A stretch of DNA of 64,000 nt. Origin: Terriglobia bacterium (GTDB lineage: Bacteria; Acidobacteriota; Terriglobia; Acidiferrales; UBA7541). This document shows, in pieces, positions 50,591 through 60,699 of this stretch; position 1 is the stretch's first letter; each line of letters starts with the position of its first letter. Made by a program: the position numbers and the translations under genes. Where the stretch lies: contig JAIQEW010000006.1 in assembly GCA_020073605.1 (NCBI GenBank), forward strand, positions 1 through 64,000. Reading direction: 5' to 3'. The notes beneath the pieces were generated by a model. It worked only from the letters and a program-made list of their open reading frames with translations, made no database searches and had not been told where the DNA came from.

Positions 50591-52075
50591 ATGGGAGCCG
50601 CACCGGCGCACATGGTGAAATCGGGCCTATTTGAAGGCTACGACACCGGGAGCTTTTACGACGAGATGTTCTCGGCGCCCGGTCAGCCGCGCCCTCACTA
50701 TGCCAAGCTGTTCCAGAAGCTTGCGGCGATGGCGCCGGGACAGTTCGAGGAGCGCCGAAGGCTCGCCGACCTCTCCTTCCTGATTCAAGGGATCACGTTC
50801 ACCGTCTATAGCGACGGCCGCGGCACCGAGCGCTTGTTCCCCTTCGATCTCATCCCCCGCATCCTGCCGCAGTCGGAATGGGAGCGCATCGACCGGGGCC
50901 TCTCGCAGCGCGTGGTGGCGCTGAATCTTTTCCTGCAGGACGTCTATGGAAAGCAGTCCATCTTCAAGGACCGCCAGATTCCACGCTGGCTGGTTTACTC
51001 CTGCCCGAATTTCCGGCGGGAGGTGATCGGCGTGGAAGTTTCTCGCGGAATCTACACGCACATCTGCGGGATCGACCTCGTGCGCGATTCCAAGAGCGGC
51101 GATTTCTACGTGCTGGAAGACAACGTGCGCACGCCGAGCGGAATTTCCTACGTGCTCGAAAACCGCCTGGTGATGACCCGCACGCTCCCCGACGCGTTTC
51201 AGGCGTGCGAAGTGCTGCCGGTCAATCACTATCCCGCGGAGCTTGCCCGGATTCTCCGCAGCCTTTCGCCCCGCGGTGAGGACGGCGCGCAGATCGTGCT
51301 GTTGACGCCCGGCATCCACAACAGCGCGTATTTCGAGCACAGCTTCCTCGCGCAGCAGATGGGAATCCAGTTGGTCGAAGGGCGCGACCTGATCGTGGAT
51401 GGCGGAATCGTGTACACCAAGACGATCCGCGGGCTGAAGCGCGTGGACGTGATCTATCGCCGCGTGGACGATGAATTCCTCGATCCGTTGACGTTTCGCG
51501 CGGATTCGATCCTGGGAGTCCCCGGCCTGATGGGCGCCTACCGCGCCGGCAACGTGGCGCTCGCGAACGCGGTGGGCAACGGCGTCGCGGACGACAAGGC
51601 CATCTACTCCTTCGTGCCCACGTTCATCCGCTACTACCTCGGCGAAGAGCCGATCCTGAAGACGGTTCCCACGTACCTCTGCGCGAACCCCGGCGATCTC
51701 TCGTACGTGCTCGAGCACCTTGCCGAACTGGTGGTAAAAGCCGTGGGCGAGTCCGGCGGCTACGGGATGCTGATGGGGCCGGCGGCCGACCGCGCCAAGA
51801 TCGAGGAGTTCCGCGAGCGCATCCGGGCAAACCCGCGAAACTACATCGCCCAGCACGTCGTTCCGCTCTCGCGCGTCCCTTCCTACGATCCTTCCACGGG
51901 AAGCGTGGCGGGGCGGCACGTCGATTTGCGTCCGTACTGCCTCTACGACGGCGAGAAAGTGACGATCGTTCCCGGTGGATTGACGCGCGTGGCGCTGCAG
52001 CACGATTCCATGGTGGTGAACTCTTCCCAGGGCGGCGGCAGCAAGGACACGTGGGTTCTGCGGGGAGAGGGCTGA
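50591..52075 (+). CDS. Circularly permuted ATP-grasp type 2 protein (DUF404/DUF407)
   Basis: A 494-residue protein of the permuted ATP-grasp family: [18 protein letters not shown] near residue 18, [20 protein letters not shown] near 70, [20 protein letters not shown] near 175, [19 protein letters not shown] near 310, and [11 protein letters not shown] near 390. It is predicted to form an amide bond using ATP, perhaps making a peptide or peptide tag. The alpha-E gene begins 1 nt after its stop and the transglutaminase gene overlaps that, forming a tight conserved trio. Confidence 0.92.
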   Translation: MGAAPAHMVKSGLFEGYDTGSFYDEMFSAPGQPRPHYAKLFQKLAAMAPGQFEERRRLADLSFLIQGITFTVYSDGRGTERLFPFDLIPRILPQSEWERIDRGLSQRVVALNLFLQDVYGKQSIFKDRQIPRWLVYSCPNFRREVIGVEVSRGIYTHICGIDLVRDSKSGDFYVLEDNVRTPSGISYVLENRLVMTRTLPDAFQACEVLPVNHYPAELARILRSLSPRGEDGAQIVLLTPGIHNSAYFEHSFLAQQMGIQLVEGRDLIVDGGIVYTKTIRGLKRVDVIYRRVDDEFLDPLTFRADSILGVPGLMGAYRAGNVALANAVGNGVADDKAIYSFVPTFIRYYLGEEPILKTVPTYLCANPGDLSYVLEHLAELVVKAVGESGGYGMLMGPAADRAKIEEFRERIRANPRNYIAQHVVPLSRVPSYDPSTGSVAGRHVDLRPYCLYDGEKVTIVPGGLTRVALQHDSMVVNSSQGGGSKDTWVLRGEG

Positions 52076-52076
52076 C

Positions 52077-53033
52077 ATGCTTTCGCGCATCGCGGAATCG
52101 CTCTTCTGGCTGGCGCGCTACATCGAGCGCGCCGAGGACACGGCCCGCATCCTCGACGTGAACTACCACATGATGCTCGAGCAGTCGCAGCAGTCGTATC
52201 GCCTGCGCTGGGAGCCGCTCGTCATTATGGCCGGGGAGGAGAAACTGTTCCACGAGTTCTATAGCGAGGCGAATGCGGAAAACGTGTTCGAATTCCTCGC
52301 TTTCCGCCAGGACAACCCGAGCTCGATCGTGCAATGCATTTCCAAGGCGCGGGAAAACGCCCGCACGATCCGCGACCGCATCTCCCGCGAAATGTGGGAG
52401 GACATCAACGGCCTCTACTACACCGTGACGCGCTTTCGTCCCGAGGACGAGATCGCGGCCGGCCCGCATCGCTTCTGCGATCTCGTCAAGTTTGGCGCCC
52501 ACCGTTTCCACGGAGTGACGGACGCCACCATGCCGCACGATGAGGGTTGGGAGTTTCTTCGTGTCGGCTGGTCGATTGAGCGCGCGGAAATGAGCGCGCG
52601 GCTCGTGGACGTGCAGTATTACAACCTTCTCGACGCGCTGCCTTCGGTCGGTGCCCCGGATAACCACCAGTGGATGGCGGTGCTGCGCTCGGTGGGCGCC
52701 TACGAAGCCTATCATCGCCAGTATCACTCGGCGATCGAGCCGGAAAAGGTGGCGGAGATGCTGATCCTGCACCCGCGGCATCCCCGCTCGATCCGATTCA
52801 GCACTTCGGAGGTGCAAGCTGGCTTGCGAGCCATCAGCGGCAGCCCGGCGGGCTCGTACGCCAACGAAGCCGAAAGGCTGGCGGGCAGGGTGGTCGAGAG
52901 GCTCCGCTACGACCGGGTGGACGAAATCTTCAAGCAGGGTTTGCACGGTTATTTGAACGATCTGTTGCGGATGTGCGGAGCGATTGGAGACGACATCGCC
53001 CGAACCTACTTCTACTACGCGGTGGTGGCATGA
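52077..53033 (+). CDS. Alpha-E domain protein (DUF403)
   Basis: A 318-residue helical protein. MLSRIAESLFWLARYIERAE at the N-terminus and the repeated Arg/Glu-rich helices (RENARTIRDRISREMWEDIN near residue 95, EFLRVGWSIERAEMSARLVD near 165) are the family signature. No enzymatic activity is established to my knowledge; it always seems to travel with the permuted ATP-grasp and transglutaminase genes, as here. Confidence 0.92.
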   Translation: MLSRIAESLFWLARYIERAEDTARILDVNYHMMLEQSQQSYRLRWEPLVIMAGEEKLFHEFYSEANAENVFEFLAFRQDNPSSIVQCISKARENARTIRDRISREMWEDINGLYYTVTRFRPEDEIAAGPHRFCDLVKFGAHRFHGVTDATMPHDEGWEFLRVGWSIERAEMSARLVDVQYYNLLDALPSVGAPDNHQWMAVLRSVGAYEAYHRQYHSAIEPEKVAEMLILHPRHPRSIRFSTSEVQAGLRAISGSPAGSYANEAERLAGRVVERLRYDRVDEIFKQGLHGYLNDLLRMCGAIGDDIARTYFYYAVVA

Positions 53034-54010
53034 ATCGATATCGCCTGGTCCATACGACTGAATTTGTTTACGACGGCCCCGTTTCCGAAAGCTACAACGA
53101 GGTCCGTCTGCGCCCGCTTCACGACGAGAGGCAGAGCTGTCTCTCCTTCCGCCTCACCACCAATCCCGGCTCGCGTGGCACGGCCTATCGCGACGCCCAC
53201 GGTAACTGGGTGCATCAGTTCAACGTGCTCCCCGAGCACCAGCGCCTTAAAGTCGAGGCGGAGTCCGTCGTGCTGGCGCACGAAGCTTCCGACGCGCCCG
53301 CGGATCCGACGACGCTTGCCGAATTCGATTCGCGCAGCCACCAGTTGGACGAGGAATATTTCGACTTCATGGCTCCCACCGGATATGTGCCGCATCTCGC
53401 CTGCATCAAGGAAATCGTCGAGGTGGCGGAAAGAGCCAGTGGAGGAACCGTAGCCGGATTTGCGCAGGCCGCCGCGGACTTGATCCATCAGCGCTTTCGC
53501 TACGTGAAGGGCGCCACGCACGTTCATTCCTCGATCGAGGACTCGCTGTCGATCGGCGCCGGCGTCTGCCAGGATTTCGCCCACCTGCTCCTCGGGGTTG
53601 TGCGGATGCGGGGAATCCCCGGGCGCTACGTTTCCGGCTATCTGGTTCCGGGCAGCACGGCCGCGCCCGATGCGAAGCAGGAGGACGTGATCGGCGGACA
53701 GGCCTCGCATGCCTGGGCGGAAGTCCTGATGCCCAACACCGGCTGGATGGGATTCGATCCGACGCTCGGCAAGCCGGTCGGCTTGCGGCACGTCCGCATC
53801 GCCTATGGAAGAGACTATGGCGACGTGGCGCCCGTGCGGGGCGTTTACAAGGGCCACGCCGGGCAGAGCCTTTCGGTGGACGTGCGTGTCCGCCCTGCCA
53901 TCGATGACGCCGGCTGCGAGCAGCTCAACAAAATCACGGTTGGCAACGTGCCCCCGCCCTCGGTCCTGGAACGGCCGCAGCAACCCGCCCAGCAGCAACA
54001 GCAGCAATAG
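53030..54010 (+). CDS. Transglutaminase-like cysteine peptidase family protein
   Basis: A 326-residue cytosolic transglutaminase-fold protein. An N-terminal beta domain (YRLVHTTEFVYDGPVSESYN) precedes the core, where the triad is visible: Cys in GAGVCQDFAHLLLGVVR near residue 182, His in ASHAWAEVLMP near 228 and Asp in GWMGFDPTLGK near 243. The C-terminus is Gln/Pro-rich, ending in a Gln run. It could cleave or ligate the product of the upstream ATP-grasp enzyme. ATGA overlap with the alpha-E gene; an intrinsic terminator overlaps its stop codon. Confidence 0.92.
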   Translation: MNRYRLVHTTEFVYDGPVSESYNEVRLRPLHDERQSCLSFRLTTNPGSRGTAYRDAHGNWVHQFNVLPEHQRLKVEAESVVLAHEASDAPADPTTLAEFDSRSHQLDEEYFDFMAPTGYVPHLACIKEIVEVAERASGGTVAGFAQAAADLIHQRFRYVKGATHVHSSIEDSLSIGAGVCQDFAHLLLGVVRMRGIPGRYVSGYLVPGSTAAPDAKQEDVIGGQASHAWAEVLMPNTGWMGFDPTLGKPVGLRHVRIAYGRDYGDVAPVRGVYKGHAGQSLSVDVRVRPAIDDAGCEQLNKITVGNVPPPSVLERPQQPAQQQQQQ

Positions 54011-54035
54011 CCGCCCTAAATTTAGGGTGGCTTTT
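54010..54035 (+). terminator. Intrinsic terminator of the ATP-grasp operon
   Basis: A near-perfect 22-bp palindrome (gccgccctaaa/tttagggtggc, one G-U pair) followed by tttt, starting at the last base of the stop codon. Confidence 0.82.
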
Positions 54036-54206
54036 GGGGGTGACGCCAGCGTCTTGGCTCCGTCTAGCCTTCCTCAAGAGCTGCCGTCTTCATTCCACGA
54101 CTCCAGCGCGCGGAACGCTTTGCCGCCGCCGGCACCCACTCTTTACATCGCACCCCGCATTGGCTACTTTAACAAAAGGATCTCCTGACGGCGGCTTGCG
54201 AACGAA

Positions 54207-55520
54207 ATGGGCACACTCTTAGAGGGCAGGGACCTGCTGTTCACCTTGGTCCTGAAGGTAGGCTGGGCGGCGGCGCTTGCGGCGCTGCTGGTCCGCTTCC
54301 ATTCGTTCCGCAAACTCGTCTTCACCGAAAATCGCGACTCCGATCAGAAAGTGATGTTGCTGCTTTTCCTGACGCCGCCGCTGGCAACGGGAATTATCCT
54401 GCGCATCTTCGGCTACCCGTTCCTGGATCTGACGCTCGAAGGCTCCTTCCTGATGGGATTGATCGGAGGGAGAATCGTGGGCCTTCTCGGCGGGTCGCTC
54501 ATCAGTCTTCCTGCGTTTGGAAATCACGAATGGTTGTCCAGCCCGTCGGCTGCTCTGGTCGGCCTGCTTGCGGGCATGATCCGCGACGTGATTCCGGAAA
54601 AAGAAGACGTCTGGCATTTCGGCCCGTTTCTCTTCCTGAACATCCCGCAGTGGCTGTGGAATCTCGTCCGCTATCGCAAGGGCAACTGGGCGATGCTGCC
54701 GCTGTTCGGTTGCGCCGCCTTCGCGGTGGGCTTGATCGAGCTTGCCTACACCGTTCCGGCGCGGTGGATCTTCTCGATTCATACGACCAATCTGGGCTAT
54801 GCGGCGCTGGTCGTGCTTTCCTCGGTGATGTGCGTGGCCATGGCCGTCAAGATCTGGAACAACACGCGCACGGAGATGAATCTCGAGGAGCACCAGCAGC
54901 ACCTGCTGAAAGCGCGCATGGACGCCCTCACCAGCCAGATCAATCCTCATTTCCTGTTCAACACGCTCAACACCGTTTCGTCTCTGATCCGCTTCGATCC
55001 CGACATGGCCCGCGGCGTGGTGCTCAAGCTCTCGAATATCCTGCGGCGCTTGCTGCGCAAACACGAGACGTTTGTGCCGCTGCGCGACGAGATCGAGTTC
55101 ATCGACGACTACCTCGACATCGAAGTGATCCGCTTTGGGCGCGACAAGTTGCAGATCTTCAAGGAAATCGACGAAGAGACGCTCGACGTTTTCGTCCCCA
55201 GCATGCTGCTGCAGCCCATTGTCGAGAACGCGATCAAGCACGGGCTGGCGCCGCGCCTCGCGGGCGGGCAGATTCATATCCGGACGCGCCGCCACGACGG
55301 CCGCCTGGCCATCGAAATCGACGACAACGGCATGGGCATGTCGCCCGAGCGCCTCTTGGAGGTCTATGGCGGCGGCATCGGGATCAGCAACGTGCACCAG
55401 CGCCTGCGCCTTCTCTACGGAGACCAGTTCGAGATGGATATCCGCAGTCAGGAGGGGGAGGGCACGCAGATACGCATTGAGATACCTGAACTCGCCGCCG
55501 TGGAGCCGGCTGTCCGCTGA
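54207..55520 (+). CDS. LytS-type sensor histidine kinase
   Basis: A 437-residue membrane kinase. About six hydrophobic segments fill residues 10-215. The His_kinase domain follows with the phospho-His in SQINPHFLFNTLNTVSSLIR near residue 250, the N box ENAIKHGL near 340 and the G box DDNGMGMSP near 370, then GIGISNVHQRLRLLYG. No LytTR or other response regulator is adjacent, so it is an orphan. The stimulus is not evident. Confidence 0.9.
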   Translation: MGTLLEGRDLLFTLVLKVGWAAALAALLVRFHSFRKLVFTENRDSDQKVMLLLFLTPPLATGIILRIFGYPFLDLTLEGSFLMGLIGGRIVGLLGGSLISLPAFGNHEWLSSPSAALVGLLAGMIRDVIPEKEDVWHFGPFLFLNIPQWLWNLVRYRKGNWAMLPLFGCAAFAVGLIELAYTVPARWIFSIHTTNLGYAALVVLSSVMCVAMAVKIWNNTRTEMNLEEHQQHLLKARMDALTSQINPHFLFNTLNTVSSLIRFDPDMARGVVLKLSNILRRLLRKHETFVPLRDEIEFIDDYLDIEVIRFGRDKLQIFKEIDEETLDVFVPSMLLQPIVENAIKHGLAPRLAGGQIHIRTRRHDGRLAIEIDDNGMGMSPERLLEVYGGGIGISNVHQRLRLLYGDQFEMDIRSQEGEGTQIRIEIPELAAVEPAVR

Positions 55521-55613
55521 CCCCAGTTTCGCCGGGACACATCGTGTAAAACATCGTCGGGAAAGAATCCGGCCTATCGTGAAGGAAACGTTTAGAAGTC
55601 TGTGGGAGGAGTT

Positions 55614-56846
55614 TTGAAGGGTTCGACAATCAGCTGGTCGGAAACCTGGAATTTGGCGATGGAGGCTCTGCGCGCCAATCGGCTGCGCGCCGCGCTGACG
55701 ATGCTCGGCGTTGTGGTCGGCAGCGCTTGTATCGTCCTGGTGGTGACGGTCGCGCTTACGGGCAGAAAGTACGTCGCGGCCCAGATCGAAGCCGTGGGAT
55801 CGAATATCGTCTTTGCCTCGCTCGAGCACACGAGCGCCACGCAGAACATTACTCTTGCCGACCAGATCTCCCTGAGCGACCTCGACGCCATCCGGCACAG
55901 CATCCCCGAAATCGTGCAGGCGGCCGGCACAAACGATGTCCAGCTGACCGTCGTGGCGGAAGGGAAAGCCTGGCCGGTTGGCCTCGTGGGCGTGACGCCC
56001 GGGTTTCAGGAGATCCGCAATCTCCTGATCCTGCGCGGCGGGTATTTCGACGAGGGCGATTTTTCAACGGTCAGCAAAGTCTGCGTCGTGTCGGATCACC
56101 TCGCGCAGACGGCCTTCCCCGGCGAGAATCCGGTCGGGCAAAGCATTCACGTCGGCGAATTGACCTTCACCGTCATCGGCGTTTTCGCCGAGCGAATCGG
56201 GACGTTCGGCCAGTCGGAGATCAGGACCGATTCCGTCCTGGTGCCGTTTTCGCTGGTGAAGTATTACACCGGTGACGAGTTCATCGTGACGCTCTACGCG
56301 CAGGCGGACCGGCCCGAAAACGTGCCGCTCGCCACCCAGACGGTGGCGCAGATTCTGAGGACCCGCCATCGCCCGGTAGCGGAGTACGACATCGAGAACC
56401 TCTCGTCGCTTCTCGAGACGGCCCGCCGCATCTCGCTGGCCATGACCATCGTGCTCCTGCTGGTCGCCATGCTGGCGCTCCTGATCAGCGGCATCGGCAT
56501 CATGAACATCATGCTCGTCAGCGTCACCGAGCGGACGCGCGAGATCGGCATCCGAAAGGCGATCGGCGCCCGGCGCAGCGAAATTCTCTATCAGTTTCTG
56601 CTCGAAGCGATCCTGATCAGCGGGACGGGCGCGATGATTGGGGTCGGAATCGCGATCGTGATTCCATTCTTCGCCGAGACTTTGGTGCAGTTCCTTCCCG
56701 TGCCGGGCGGGCTCAGCATCCCGATTTCATGGCTATCCGTCGTGTCGGCCTTTGTAGTATCCTGCGCAACCGGTGTGCTTTTCGGGTACCTGCCGGCCAA
56801 GACGGCCGCTCAGCTTCAGCCTGTCGAATCTCTGCGTTATGAATAG
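55614..56846 (+). CDS. MacB-type ABC transporter permease
   Basis: A roughly 410-residue FtsX/MacB-like permease: one helix near residue 25-47, a periplasmic MacB core domain (about 50-265), then three helices, with ISGIGIMNIMLVSVTERTRE and IGIRKAIGARRSEIL near 295-320. TTG at 55614 lies just after gggagga; a GTG at 55602 in frame is the alternative start. No ABC ATPase is next to it, although MacB-type permeases need one. It could export a peptide or antibiotic or act in lipoprotein handling. Confidence 0.87.
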   Translation: MKGSTISWSETWNLAMEALRANRLRAALTMLGVVVGSACIVLVVTVALTGRKYVAAQIEAVGSNIVFASLEHTSATQNITLADQISLSDLDAIRHSIPEIVQAAGTNDVQLTVVAEGKAWPVGLVGVTPGFQEIRNLLILRGGYFDEGDFSTVSKVCVVSDHLAQTAFPGENPVGQSIHVGELTFTVIGVFAERIGTFGQSEIRTDSVLVPFSLVKYYTGDEFIVTLYAQADRPENVPLATQTVAQILRTRHRPVAEYDIENLSSLLETARRISLAMTIVLLLVAMLALLISGIGIMNIMLVSVTERTREIGIRKAIGARRSEILYQFLLEAILISGTGAMIGVGIAIVIPFFAETLVQFLPVPGGLSIPISWLSVVSAFVVSCATGVLFGYLPAKTAAQLQPVESLRYE

Positions 56847-56902
56847 GACCGCCGGGACGAGTGTAGCGGTTTGGTGTCCCTTGCAGTCAGGAGCGTCGCA
56901 AT

Positions 56903-58831
56903 TTGTGCGGCATTGCCGGATTTACGCATAGGAACTGGTCCCCCGGTCCCAATCGAATCGATGAAGCCGTCGCCACGCTGATTCATCGCGGGCCCGACCA
57001 GCAGGGCGTCTTCCGGTCGCCGATCTGTTCGATGGGCGCCACGCGTCTGAAGATCATCGATCTCGCTACAGGCAATCAACCCATAAAGACAGACGACGGC
57101 GGCACGATCATCGTCTTCAACGGCGAGATCTACAATCACCTGGAGTTGCGGGGAGAGTTAGAGAAGCTCGGCCACCGTTTCCATACCCGTTCCGACACGG
57201 AAACGGTTCTGCACGCCTTCATCGAGTGGGACAAAGCTTGTTTTTCCCGGCTGCGCGGAATGTTCGGAGTCGCGCTGTGGACCGAATCGAGCCGGCGCCT
57301 CGTTCTGGCCCGCGACCGCATGGGCATCAAGCCGGTCTATTTCGCGCGTCGCGCCGCGGACATCTTCTTCGGCTCCGAGCTGAAAGCTATCCTGGTCCAT
57401 CCAGAGATCGACCGCCGGCTTAGCATGACCGGGCTCGATTGTTACCTGTCCTTGAACTACGTTCCGTGCCCTTGGACGCTCGTGGACGGAATCGAAAAAC
57501 TTCCGCCGGGGCACTGGCTCGAATGGCGCGACGGCGAAGTTTCTTCTGATGCTTACTGGCGCCTGCCGTACGGTCCGTCGCGTGATATCACTCTCGATTC
57601 CGCCAAGGAAGAACTCGACGGCTTGCTCGCGCAATCGGTACGCGAGCATCTGCTCTCTGATGTTCCCCTCGGAGTTTGGCTCAGCGGGGGAATCGACTCC
57701 TCCACCATCCTGCATTACGCGGCGCGCGCATCGAGTTCGCGCCTGAAAACGCTTTCCATTTCCTTTCTCGGAAGGAGTTTCGACGAGACCGCCTACATCC
57801 GCGAGGTGGCGGCCCAGTACGGAACCGATCACGAGGAGTTCGATCTCAACCCCGGCGAAGACCTTTCGAGCGCGATCGAGGAATTTGCCTATTACAATGA
57901 CGAGCCGGATGCCGACGCAGGCGCGCTGCCTCTCTGGTTTCTCTCGAAGATGACGAAAACCAAAGTGACCGTCGCGCTCAGCGGCGAGGGCGGCGACGAG
58001 CTGTTCGGCGGCTATCTCACGTATCGCGCCAACCGCCTTGCCGGTCTCGTTCGGCAATTTCCGTCGGCGGCGATACGTCTCGGTCTCGCAGCCACCCGCT
58101 TGTGGCCCGTGTCGGACGACAAGATCAGCCTTGAATACATGGCCAAGCGCTTCCTGGAGGGCTGCCTGTTGCCGCCCGAGCGGGCTCACGTCTACTGGAA
58201 CGGGACGTTTTCCGACGCCTCCAAAGCGGATTTGGTCAATGCGCCTCTTCCGGGCGCGCTCGATCGCATCCTCGGTGAGCTCCGCCCCAAGTTGGCGGAC
58301 GGAGACGATGTGTCCCCGTTTCTCTGGTTTGATCAAAAGTACTATCTCCCGGACGACATCCTGATGAAGGTAGACCGGATGAGCATGGCGCACGCCGTCG
58401 AGGCGCGGCCGCCGCTGCTCGACCATCGCATCGTCGAATTCATGGCATCGCTTCCGGCTTCTTTCAAAATCCGGGGTTCGCGTCTGAAGTTTCTCCTGAA
58501 GGAACTGATGAGGGACAAGCTCCCCGCGTCGGTGCTGCGCCGCAAGAAGGCCGGACTCGACATCCCCACCCATGAATGGCTGCGCGGCCCGCTCCGCCCG
58601 CTGATGCTCGATGCGCTACAGAGCGGCACGTCCGAGCGCGCCGGGCTGTTCCGGCCCGGCGCGATCGATCGGTGCGTGAACGCTCATCTTGAGCGGCGCG
58701 CCAATCTGGGCTATCACCTTTGGGGCTTGATGATTTTGTTCTTATGGATGAGGAAATGGCGGATCCAAACCGAACCGATTCCCGCGTTGCGTCAAACGGC
58801 GACGGAACGCGTTCTTACCTCTACATCATAG
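56903..58831 (+). CDS. asnB: Asparagine synthase (glutamine-hydrolysing)
   Basis: A 642-residue AsnB-type enzyme. The N-terminal Ntn glutaminase has catalytic Cys2 (MCGIAGF), followed by RGPDQQG and FNGEIYN. The synthetase domain has the pyrophosphate loop GVWLSGGIDSSTIL near residue 255 and LSGEGGDELFGGYLTY near 360. The TTG start (aggag at 9 nt) leaves Cys at position 2, as processing requires. In envelope clusters such enzymes often amidate sugars or peptides rather than make asparagine; the glycosyltransferase neighbours fit this. The C-terminus overlaps the next gene by 88 nt or less. Confidence 0.92.
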   Translation: MCGIAGFTHRNWSPGPNRIDEAVATLIHRGPDQQGVFRSPICSMGATRLKIIDLATGNQPIKTDDGGTIIVFNGEIYNHLELRGELEKLGHRFHTRSDTETVLHAFIEWDKACFSRLRGMFGVALWTESSRRLVLARDRMGIKPVYFARRAADIFFGSELKAILVHPEIDRRLSMTGLDCYLSLNYVPCPWTLVDGIEKLPPGHWLEWRDGEVSSDAYWRLPYGPSRDITLDSAKEELDGLLAQSVREHLLSDVPLGVWLSGGIDSSTILHYAARASSSRLKTLSISFLGRSFDETAYIREVAAQYGTDHEEFDLNPGEDLSSAIEEFAYYNDEPDADAGALPLWFLSKMTKTKVTVALSGEGGDELFGGYLTYRANRLAGLVRQFPSAAIRLGLAATRLWPVSDDKISLEYMAKRFLEGCLLPPERAHVYWNGTFSDASKADLVNAPLPGALDRILGELRPKLADGDDVSPFLWFDQKYYLPDDILMKVDRMSMAHAVEARPPLLDHRIVEFMASLPASFKIRGSRLKFLLKELMRDKLPASVLRRKKAGLDIPTHEWLRGPLRPLMLDALQSGTSERAGLFRPGAIDRCVNAHLERRANLGYHLWGLMILFLWMRKWRIQTEPIPALRQTATERVLTSTS

Positions 58832-60678
58832 TTCTGTTGTTCGCGAGCGCCGTGTATCTGGGCTGCGTGATCTCTCCTCCATCGTTGATGGATGATGTCG
58901 ATTCCGTGCAGGCGCAGATCGCGCGCAACATGCTCGCTTCCGGCGATTGGGTCACGGCTCGCCTCGATGGCGTCGCTTACCTGGAGAAAGCCCCTCTCAT
59001 CTACTGGATGATGGCGGGTTCCTACAAAGCCTTCGGCGTTCACGATTGGGCGGCGAGGCTTCCCGTAGCTCTCTCGGCCATCGCCCTTTGCCTTCTGACG
59101 GCGGCATTCGGCGCGTGGGCGTTCGGCAAGCGCGCGGGTTTCTACGCGGGCTTGTGCATGTCCACGTGCATTGGCCTCTTCCTCTTCACGCGCATCCTCA
59201 TTCCTGACGTGATGCTGACGTTTACCGTGGCCTTGGCGATGTGGTCGCTGCTGCGAGCACTCGACGAGGAGGAATCCCACCCTCGCTTATGGGCGCTGCT
59301 GCTCGCTGCGAGTCTCGGGACGGGGCTGTTGCTGAAGAGTATGGTCGCCGTCGTTTTTCCGATCGCTGGGGGGCTGATCTATCTCTTCGTCACGCACCAG
59401 CTGTTCTCGGTCAAAGCCTGGAAGCGGCTCCATCCGTTTTCCGGCGCGTTGGTCATCTTACTGATTGCGGCGCCCTGGCACGTCCTGGCGACCCTTCGAA
59501 ACCCACCCTATTTCGCGTTCACGCTTCACAGCGGGCCGGGGCAATACCACGGGTTTCTCTGGTTCTTCTTCATCAATGAGCAAGTCCTCCGCTTCCTGAA
59601 TCTTCGCTACCCGCGCGACTACAATACGGTCCCCCGCCTCTCGTTCTGGCTGCTGCACCTGGTCTGGCTGTTTCCTTGGAGCGTCTATCTGCCGGCGGTC
59701 GCGAAACTTTCTTTCAGGCCCGTCGATCGCGCCGGAAAGACCCGGCTGCTCGCGCTTTGCTGGGCTGGATTTGTGCTGGTTTTCTTCACGTTTTCAACGA
59801 CGCAGGAATACTACTCGATGCCTGCTTACCCGGCGCTCGCACTGTTGCTCGGTTGCGCGATGGCGATCGGGGGCAGTTGGGTCCGGCGGGGAACTCGGGC
59901 GCTTTCCGTAATTGCCGCTTTGGCAGCCCTCACGGTGTTCGCGATCCTCATCCGCGTGCATGGCCTGCCCGCTTCAGGAGACATATCGTCGGCGCTCAGC
60001 CACCACGCCAAGGCCTACACGCTCTCGCTCGGCCACATGGAAGACTTAACCCTCGACTCGTTTGCCTATCTTCGGTTGCCGCTTGCCCTGGCGGGAATCG
60101 CTTTCCTCGTCGGCGCTGTGGGAACTCTTCAATCCGCCAGCCGGCGAGCGTTTCTGGCTGCCGCTCTGATGATGGTTCTGTTTTTTCACGCGGCGCGGCT
60201 GGCGATGGTGGTCTTCGACCCGTACCTCTCGTCGCGGCCGTTGGCGGAGGCGCTGATGCGGGCTCCTGAGGGGAAACTCATCACGCAAGGTTTCTACTAC
60301 CAATTCTCATCCATCTTCTTCTACACCAATCGCCAAGGGTTTCTTCTCACCGACCGTCGAGTCAATCTGGAATACGGTTCCTACGCGCCGGGCGCGCCGC
60401 AGATCTTCATCGACGATTCGCAATTCAAGAACCTCTGGCTTGCGCCGGAACGGCATTACTTGCTTACGTTCCAGCGCGATTTGCCGCGTTACGAACAACT
60501 GGTTGCCTCGGCTCCACTCAACGTGGTGGCGGCCAGTGGCGGCAAAGTTCTCCTTACGAATCACCCTCTGGACCAGTCTGCCTCGCCGGCGGTTCCTGCC
60601 GGCGAACCGGCGCCGCAGGCCGTTGCCTCGCGTGTTGACCCCTCGAGAAACCTGTCGCGCAGTCTCGCGTCCGATTGA
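58744..60678 (+). CDS. ArnT/PMT-like GT-C glycosyltransferase
   Basis: A protein of about 644 residues with about 12 membrane helices. The first extracytoplasmic loop has the acidic motif MDDVDSVQAQ near residue 48 and YLEKAPLIYW near 85, both typical of ArnT-like lipid-sugar transferases. The C-terminal about 130 residues are soluble and periplasmic. It should move a sugar from a polyprenyl-phosphate carrier to lipid A, a protein or a glycan. The start is uncertain (ATG at 58744 or 58756), both inside the end of asnB. Confidence 0.87.
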   Translation: MDEEMADPNRTDSRVASNGDGTRSYLYIIVLLFASAVYLGCVISPPSLMDDVDSVQAQIARNMLASGDWVTARLDGVAYLEKAPLIYWMMAGSYKAFGVHDWAARLPVALSAIALCLLTAAFGAWAFGKRAGFYAGLCMSTCIGLFLFTRILIPDVMLTFTVALAMWSLLRALDEEESHPRLWALLLAASLGTGLLLKSMVAVVFPIAGGLIYLFVTHQLFSVKAWKRLHPFSGALVILLIAAPWHVLATLRNPPYFAFTLHSGPGQYHGFLWFFFINEQVLRFLNLRYPRDYNTVPRLSFWLLHLVWLFPWSVYLPAVAKLSFRPVDRAGKTRLLALCWAGFVLVFFTFSTTQEYYSMPAYPALALLLGCAMAIGGSWVRRGTRALSVIAALAALTVFAILIRVHGLPASGDISSALSHHAKAYTLSLGHMEDLTLDSFAYLRLPLALAGIAFLVGAVGTLQSASRRAFLAAALMMVLFFHAARLAMVVFDPYLSSRPLAEALMRAPEGKLITQGFYYQFSSIFFYTNRQGFLLTDRRVNLEYGSYAPGAPQIFIDDSQFKNLWLAPERHYLLTFQRDLPRYEQLVASAPLNVVAASGGKVLLTNHPLDQSASPAVPAGEPAPQAVASRVDPSRNLSRSLASD

Positions 60679-60699
60679 TATACTTCCACAGTCGATCCA

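Noticed and set aside
50627-52090. 487-residue open frame opposite the ATP-grasp gene
   Set aside because: Antisense shadow; the sense strand has clear family motifs and operon context.
54219-55898. 559-residue open frame opposite the histidine kinase
   Set aside because: Antisense shadow running across two genes; no recognisable domain.
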